In this document: positions 13,395 through 16,334 of the stretch, one piece after another | Layout: every line of letters begins with the position of its first letter | Position numbering within the stretch: position 1 is the stretch's first letter | Origin: WQUF01 sp031549885 | GTDB taxonomy: Bacteria; Bacillota; Clostridia; Clostridiales; Clostridiaceae | Length of the DNA: 16,334 nucleotides | Direction of reading: 5' to 3' | NCBI GenBank assembly: GCA_031549885.1 | Contig: JAVBPD010000074.1 | Coordinates: forward strand, 1 to 16,334 | Translations under genes and position numbers: made by a program | The notes under the pieces: generated by a model | Told to the model about the DNA's origin: nothing | Seen by the model: only the letters and a program-made list of their open reading frames with translations | Databases searched by the model: none

Positions 13395-14618
13395 ATGGAA
13401 AATGTTTTTGATGTTCTTAAAGAACGAGGTTATTTAAAACAATTTTCACATGAAGAAGAAATTAGAGAAATGTTAAAAAAGGAGAAAGTTACTTTTTACA
13501 TAGGTTTTGACCCAACAGCAGACAGCCTTCATGTGGGAAGCTTTATTCAACTTATGGTTATGTCATATATGCAAAAATATGGACATAGACCAATTGCCCT
13601 TATAGGAGCAGGAACTTGTATGGTAGGGGACCCTTCTGGTAAGACAGATATGAGGAAGATGCTTTCAAAAGAGCAAATTGATAAAAATGGAGAAATATTT
13701 AAACAGCAAATTTCAAAATTTATCGATTTTAGTGATGGCAAAGCTATAATGGAAAACAATGCAAATTGGCTTTTAAAATTAAATTATGTGGAATTTTTAA
13801 GGGAAATTGGAGCACTGTTTTCAATAAACAATATGCTAAGGGCAGAGTGCTATAAGCAAAGGCTTGAAAGGGGACTAAGTTTCCTTGAATTAAATTATAT
13901 GATAATGCAAAGCTATGACTTTTTACAGCTTTATAGAGAATATGGTTGCATCCTTCAATTTGGCGGTGACGATCAATGGTCTAACATATTAAGTGGAGCA
14001 GATTTAATAAGGCGTAAGGAAGCAAAGCCTGCATTTGCAGCAACTACTGTTCTCTTAGTAAATAGCCAAGGTCAAAAAATGGGTAAAACAGTAAATGGAG
14101 CTATTTGGATAGATAAAAATAAAACTTCTCCCTATGAATTTTATCAATATTTTAGAAACGTAGATGATCAAGATGTAGAAAATTGCCTTGCGCTTTTAAC
14201 TTTTTTACCAATGGATGAAGTTAGAGCCTTAGGAAAGCTTAAAGGATCTGAAATAAATAAAGCAAAATCCATATTAGCTTATGAAGTTACAAAAATAATT
14301 CATGGAGAAATTGAGGCAAGCAAGGCGAAAGAAGCAGCTGAAGCGCTTTTTTCATCAGGAACTAACATGGAAAACGTGCCTACATCAGAAATAAATGAAG
14401 ATGATTTAGGTAAAACTTTACTAGATGTATTAGTACAAAATAGCATAATTCCATCAAAATCAGAGGGAAAAAGGTTAATATCTCAAGGGGGGATTTTATT
14501 AAATGATAATAAAATATCTGACATAAATACCTTAATAGAGAAAAAAGATTTTGCGAAAAATTCTGCTATTATTAGAATTGGAAAGAAAAAATATATAAGA
14601 TTATTATTGAAAAAATAG
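13395..14618 (+). CDS. tyrS: Tyrosyl-tRNA synthetase
   Basis: This 407-residue class Ic enzyme attaches tyrosine to tRNA-Tyr. The catalytic domain shows FDPTADSLHVGSF (38-50, the HIGH-type motif reading HVGS), GTCMVGDPSGKTDMR (73-87), the tyrosine-recognition and dimer region LELNYMIMQSYDF, FGGDDQWSN, and the KMSKS-type loop as KMGKT (228-232). The C-terminal part (about 345-407) is an S4 RNA-binding domain, with LISQGGILLNDNKISD its core. AAAGGAGTG precedes the ATG at 8 bases. It is flanked by terminators, so it is a single-gene unit. Length is normal for the group. Clostridial tyrS genes are often under T-box control; none is seen here. Confidence 0.97.
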   Translation: MENVFDVLKERGYLKQFSHEEEIREMLKKEKVTFYIGFDPTADSLHVGSFIQLMVMSYMQKYGHRPIALIGAGTCMVGDPSGKTDMRKMLSKEQIDKNGEIFKQQISKFIDFSDGKAIMENNANWLLKLNYVEFLREIGALFSINNMLRAECYKQRLERGLSFLELNYMIMQSYDFLQLYREYGCILQFGGDDQWSNILSGADLIRRKEAKPAFAATTVLLVNSQGQKMGKTVNGAIWIDKNKTSPYEFYQYFRNVDDQDVENCLALLTFLPMDEVRALGKLKGSEINKAKSILAYEVTKIIHGEIEASKAKEAAEALFSSGTNMENVPTSEINEDDLGKTLLDVLVQNSIIPSKSEGKRLISQGGILLNDNKISDINTLIEKKDFAKNSAIIRIGKKKYIRLLLKK

Positions 14619-14622
14619 GCAT

Positions 14623-14662
14623 AAAAGAGCAGCACTTATTAAATAAGTAAGCTCTTTTTTAA
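14623..14662 (+). terminator. Rho-independent terminator after tyrS
   Basis: AAAAGAGC (14623-14630) pairs with GCTCTTTT (14651-14658), with an inner stem ACTTA (14634-14638)/TAAGT (14644-14648). The right arm continues into a T run (to 14660). It lies 5 bases after the tyrS stop. Confidence 0.8.
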
Positions 14663-14733
14663 TTTTCCAAATATGTTTTAAAAGTATAACAATAATCATA
14701 TTAATTAAATAAATCAATATAAATGGTGCATTT

Positions 14734-15519
14734 ATGTTTGTAAATTATAAAAAAATAATTATTTATATTATAAGTTTAATTTTAATGTTATTTATATCAT
14801 CTTGTACTACCCTTACTTTAAGGGTTATATCCTATAATGATGCAGTATATAAGTTAACAAATACTGACAAAAATAGGTTTATATATACAAATGCAAATAA
14901 TGAAAAAATAATATGTACTTTTAATACAAATATTTTTACCTATAATAGCTTTAACTTTGAATTAGCAAATGACTTGTATAAAGTAAGTGTATTTAACAAT
15001 TCTGTTAAAATAGAGTGCCCAAGTGGAAGGATTTTAACTTCTTATTTTAATGATAAAAATGAAATAAACTCACTTTCAGCTTCAGCTTCACTTTCTATAT
15101 ATGAAGCAGATCTTGAAAAAGTTAGGCTTGCACAAAATATCTATGCTGCAAGAGGTATAAGATACATTGGATGGGCTTATATAATAATAATAATGCTTTT
15201 AATAGTATTTGGAATTATTTCAATTAAATCATTTATTTTAAAATTAAACTACAGAACTTATAATTACAACAGAAATTCTAGAAATAGATTATATTATAAA
15301 AAAATGAACTATAAAAAGCCGAAGAAATCTTACTATAATAATTATCATTATAAAAATAAAAGTACAAAACGCAAAGCACATGCAAATACTAATAGAACAT
15401 GGTACAATAAAGAAGTTAAAACAAAAACACATAATAATAAAATACCCTATTACGTTATAGTAAATCTATTTATAATTATTTTAATTGGAGCCTTAATTTA
15501 TATGATTTTCTATATGTAA
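14734..15519 (+). CDS. Unrecognised lipoprotein with two extra membrane spans and a basic Tyr/Asn/Lys-rich linker
   Basis: This 261-residue protein matches no family I can name. Residues 1-24 form a lipoprotein signal (hydrophobic IIIYIISLILMLFISSC, lipobox ISSC, C24). Residues 25-140 would be an extracytoplasmic beta-rich domain ending in a helix (SLSIYEADLEKVRLAQNIYAARG). A membrane span follows at about 146-168, then a strongly basic stretch rich in Y, N and K (171-236), and a last span (239-260). Lipid anchor outside and basic linker inside agree with the positive-inside rule. The ribosome binding site is weak (GGTG at 14725-14728). It precedes the DUF1461 gene by 24 bases, so the two may form a membrane-protein pair. 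Codon use and base content look like the neighbours. Confidence 0.75.
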   Translation: MFVNYKKIIIYIISLILMLFISSCTTLTLRVISYNDAVYKLTNTDKNRFIYTNANNEKIICTFNTNIFTYNSFNFELANDLYKVSVFNNSVKIECPSGRILTSYFNDKNEINSLSASASLSIYEADLEKVRLAQNIYAARGIRYIGWAYIIIIMLLIVFGIISIKSFILKLNYRTYNYNRNSRNRLYYKKMNYKKPKKSYYNNYHYKNKSTKRKAHANTNRTWYNKEVKTKTHNNKIPYYVIVNLFIIILIGALIYMIFYM

Positions 15520-15543
15520 AAATATGAAAAAGAGAGGTAAAAT

Positions 15544-16179
15544 ATGAAAAAATTAAACAGTTTCTTTGCAAGTATTTTTTTAAGCATATTTATAATTTCG
15601 TTTATACCAAATATAGTCTTATCGAGCAAGTTTTTTTACAATTTACATATTGATCCTTTAAAACTCACAAGTTATATAAATCTTACAAAAGATCAAATAG
15701 AAAATAACTACAGCGTGTTAATTGATTATTTGATGAATGAGTCCATTTCAAAGCTTAAATTTCCAGATCTTACAATGTCTAAAGAAGGAGAAATTCATTT
15801 TGAAGAAGTAAAAGGTATTTTCATAAATTTAAAGAAGAGCACAATAGTATGTGGAATATTATCTTTAATATTTTGCACAATTGAAATAGTAAATAAAAGA
15901 TATAATTTTTTAAAATACACATCTATTTTAATATTTGCCCCCGTTGTGATTTTAGCCATAGCATCCTTTGTAAATTTTGACATGCTTTTTATAGCATTTC
16001 ACAAATTAGTATTTAACAATAGCTTTTGGATATTTGATTATAAAAAAGATCCAGTTATACAAATGTTGCCAGAACAGTTTTTTTTAAATTGTTTAATATA
16101 TATTTTATTTTTAATATTTTCATTTTCAATTGTATTATTTATGGTATATAAATGGTTAAAAAGGGTAAAAATAAGATAA
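15544..16179 (+). CDS. TIGR01906/DUF1461 family integral membrane protein
   Basis: This 211-residue protein has four predicted membrane spans (about 7-28, 99-117, 123-145 and 181-203) and an extracytoplasmic loop after the first. The family pattern is recognisable: a YLMNESISKLKFP...EIHFEEVKGIF stretch (62-93) before the second span, and AFHKLVFNNSFWIFDYKKDP followed by VIQMLPEQFF (151-180) before the last. Such proteins occur in clostridia and lactobacilli and have no established function. AGAGAGGT precedes the ATG. It probably shares a transcript with the lipoprotein upstream. The stop at 16177 is followed in the same frame by about 32 more open codons; see findings. Confidence 0.88.
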   Translation: MKKLNSFFASIFLSIFIISFIPNIVLSSKFFYNLHIDPLKLTSYINLTKDQIENNYSVLIDYLMNESISKLKFPDLTMSKEGEIHFEEVKGIFINLKKSTIVCGILSLIFCTIEIVNKRYNFLKYTSILIFAPVVILAIASFVNFDMLFIAFHKLVFNNSFWIFDYKKDPVIQMLPEQFFLNCLIYILFLIFSFSIVLFMVYKWLKRVKIR

Positions 16180-16280
16180 GTAAATGAAAACAACAACATA
16201 TACACAGCCAAGTGTATCACTATAAGGAAAGAGGAGAAAAAGGAAGAAAAGATCAAAGAAGTAGATAAAATGCTGTAAAA

Positions 16281-16334
16281 ATGAGAAAAATAAAAGGAAC
16301 AGAAAGAAAAAAAGCTGATAATATAATAAATGTC
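16281..16334 (+). CDS. Possible start of a gene cut by the window end
   Basis: An ATG at 16281 opens a frame that stays open for 18 codons to the window edge (MRKIKGTERKKADNIINV). No ribosome binding site lies at the usual distance, and the surrounding 16222-16320 sequence is so rich in A and G that open frames arise easily. It is listed only so that the right edge is not taken as empty. Confidence 0.2.
   Translation, partial: MRKIKGTERKKADNIINV

Noticed and set aside
14684..14703. Forespore (sigma-G-like) promoter GTATA / CATATTA before the unknown lipoprotein
   Set aside because: The spacing is only 8 bases against the required 17-18.
16200..16217. Hairpin ATACAC/GTGTAT after the DUF1461 gene
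   Set aside because: It has a six-base stem and no T run, so it is not a credible terminator.
16184..16225. Short open frame of 13 codons starting at ATG 16184
   Set aside because: It is too short, has no clear ribosome binding site, and lies in biased sequence; nothing supports translation.

Overview
The window is very AT-rich, with clostridial-type Shine-Dalgarno sites, compact co-directional operons and a typical Firmicutes housekeeping cluster (yqfC-yqfD-pgpH-ybeY-dgkA-cdd-era-recO). It also carries the genes for an oxygen-sensitive 4-hydroxybutyryl-CoA dehydratase and its CoA-transferase. Together these point to a strictly anaerobic, probably spore-forming Clostridium-type organism that can ferment 4-hydroxybutyrate to crotonyl-CoA and butyrate. 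All convincing genes are on the + strand.

Layout. (1) Bases 1-486 hold no firm gene. This AT-rich stretch contains a promoter-like element (107-135), a minimal type I-E-like CRISPR locus of two identical 28-base repeats and one 33-base spacer (243-331, no cas genes in view), and a sigma-A-like promoter (401-429) for the next operon. (2) Bases 487-4871 are a five-gene catabolic operon: a small Cys-rich protein, abfD, the CoA-transferase (abfT/cat2), a metallo-beta-lactamase-fold lactonase of the AiiA/BlcC type and a small nitroreductase. A weak hairpin terminator follows. (3) 4952-5341 is a DUF6483-like gene followed by a good terminator. (4) 5483-12930 is a long, tightly spaced run: yqfC, yqfD (sporulation), pgpH (c-di-AMP phosphodiesterase), ybeY (rRNA maturation), a diacylglycerol/undecaprenol kinase-PAP2 fusion, cdd, era, recO, and a UBA-like/DUF4342 protein with a long 11-residue repeat tail. 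(5) 12985-13269 is a small lipoprotein gene whose ribosome binding site sits in a 12-bp hairpin, followed by a strong terminator. (6) 13395-14618 is tyrS with its own promoter and no room for a T-box. (7) 14734-16179 encodes an unrecognised lipoprotein with two further membrane spans and a DUF1461/TIGR01906-type membrane protein. (8) 16180-16334 is A/G-rich and holds at most the first codons of another gene.

How the genes may work together. The most coherent system is the catabolic operon. A BlcC-like lactonase could open gamma-butyrolactone to 4-hydroxybutyrate, the CoA-transferase would activate it, and the flavin/[4Fe-4S] dehydratase would convert 4-hydroxybutyryl-CoA to crotonyl-CoA. This adds a lactone entry step to the 4-hydroxybutyrate fermentation route; no 4-hydroxybutyrate dehydrogenase or succinate semialdehyde dehydrogenase is present in the window. 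The second block is core cell biology: cyclic dinucleotide turnover, ribosome maturation (YbeY, Era), lipid-carrier recycling, pyrimidine salvage and recombination. Local oddities are a shortened RecO without the usual Firmicutes zinc-binding segment and the absence of phoH between yqfD and pgpH.
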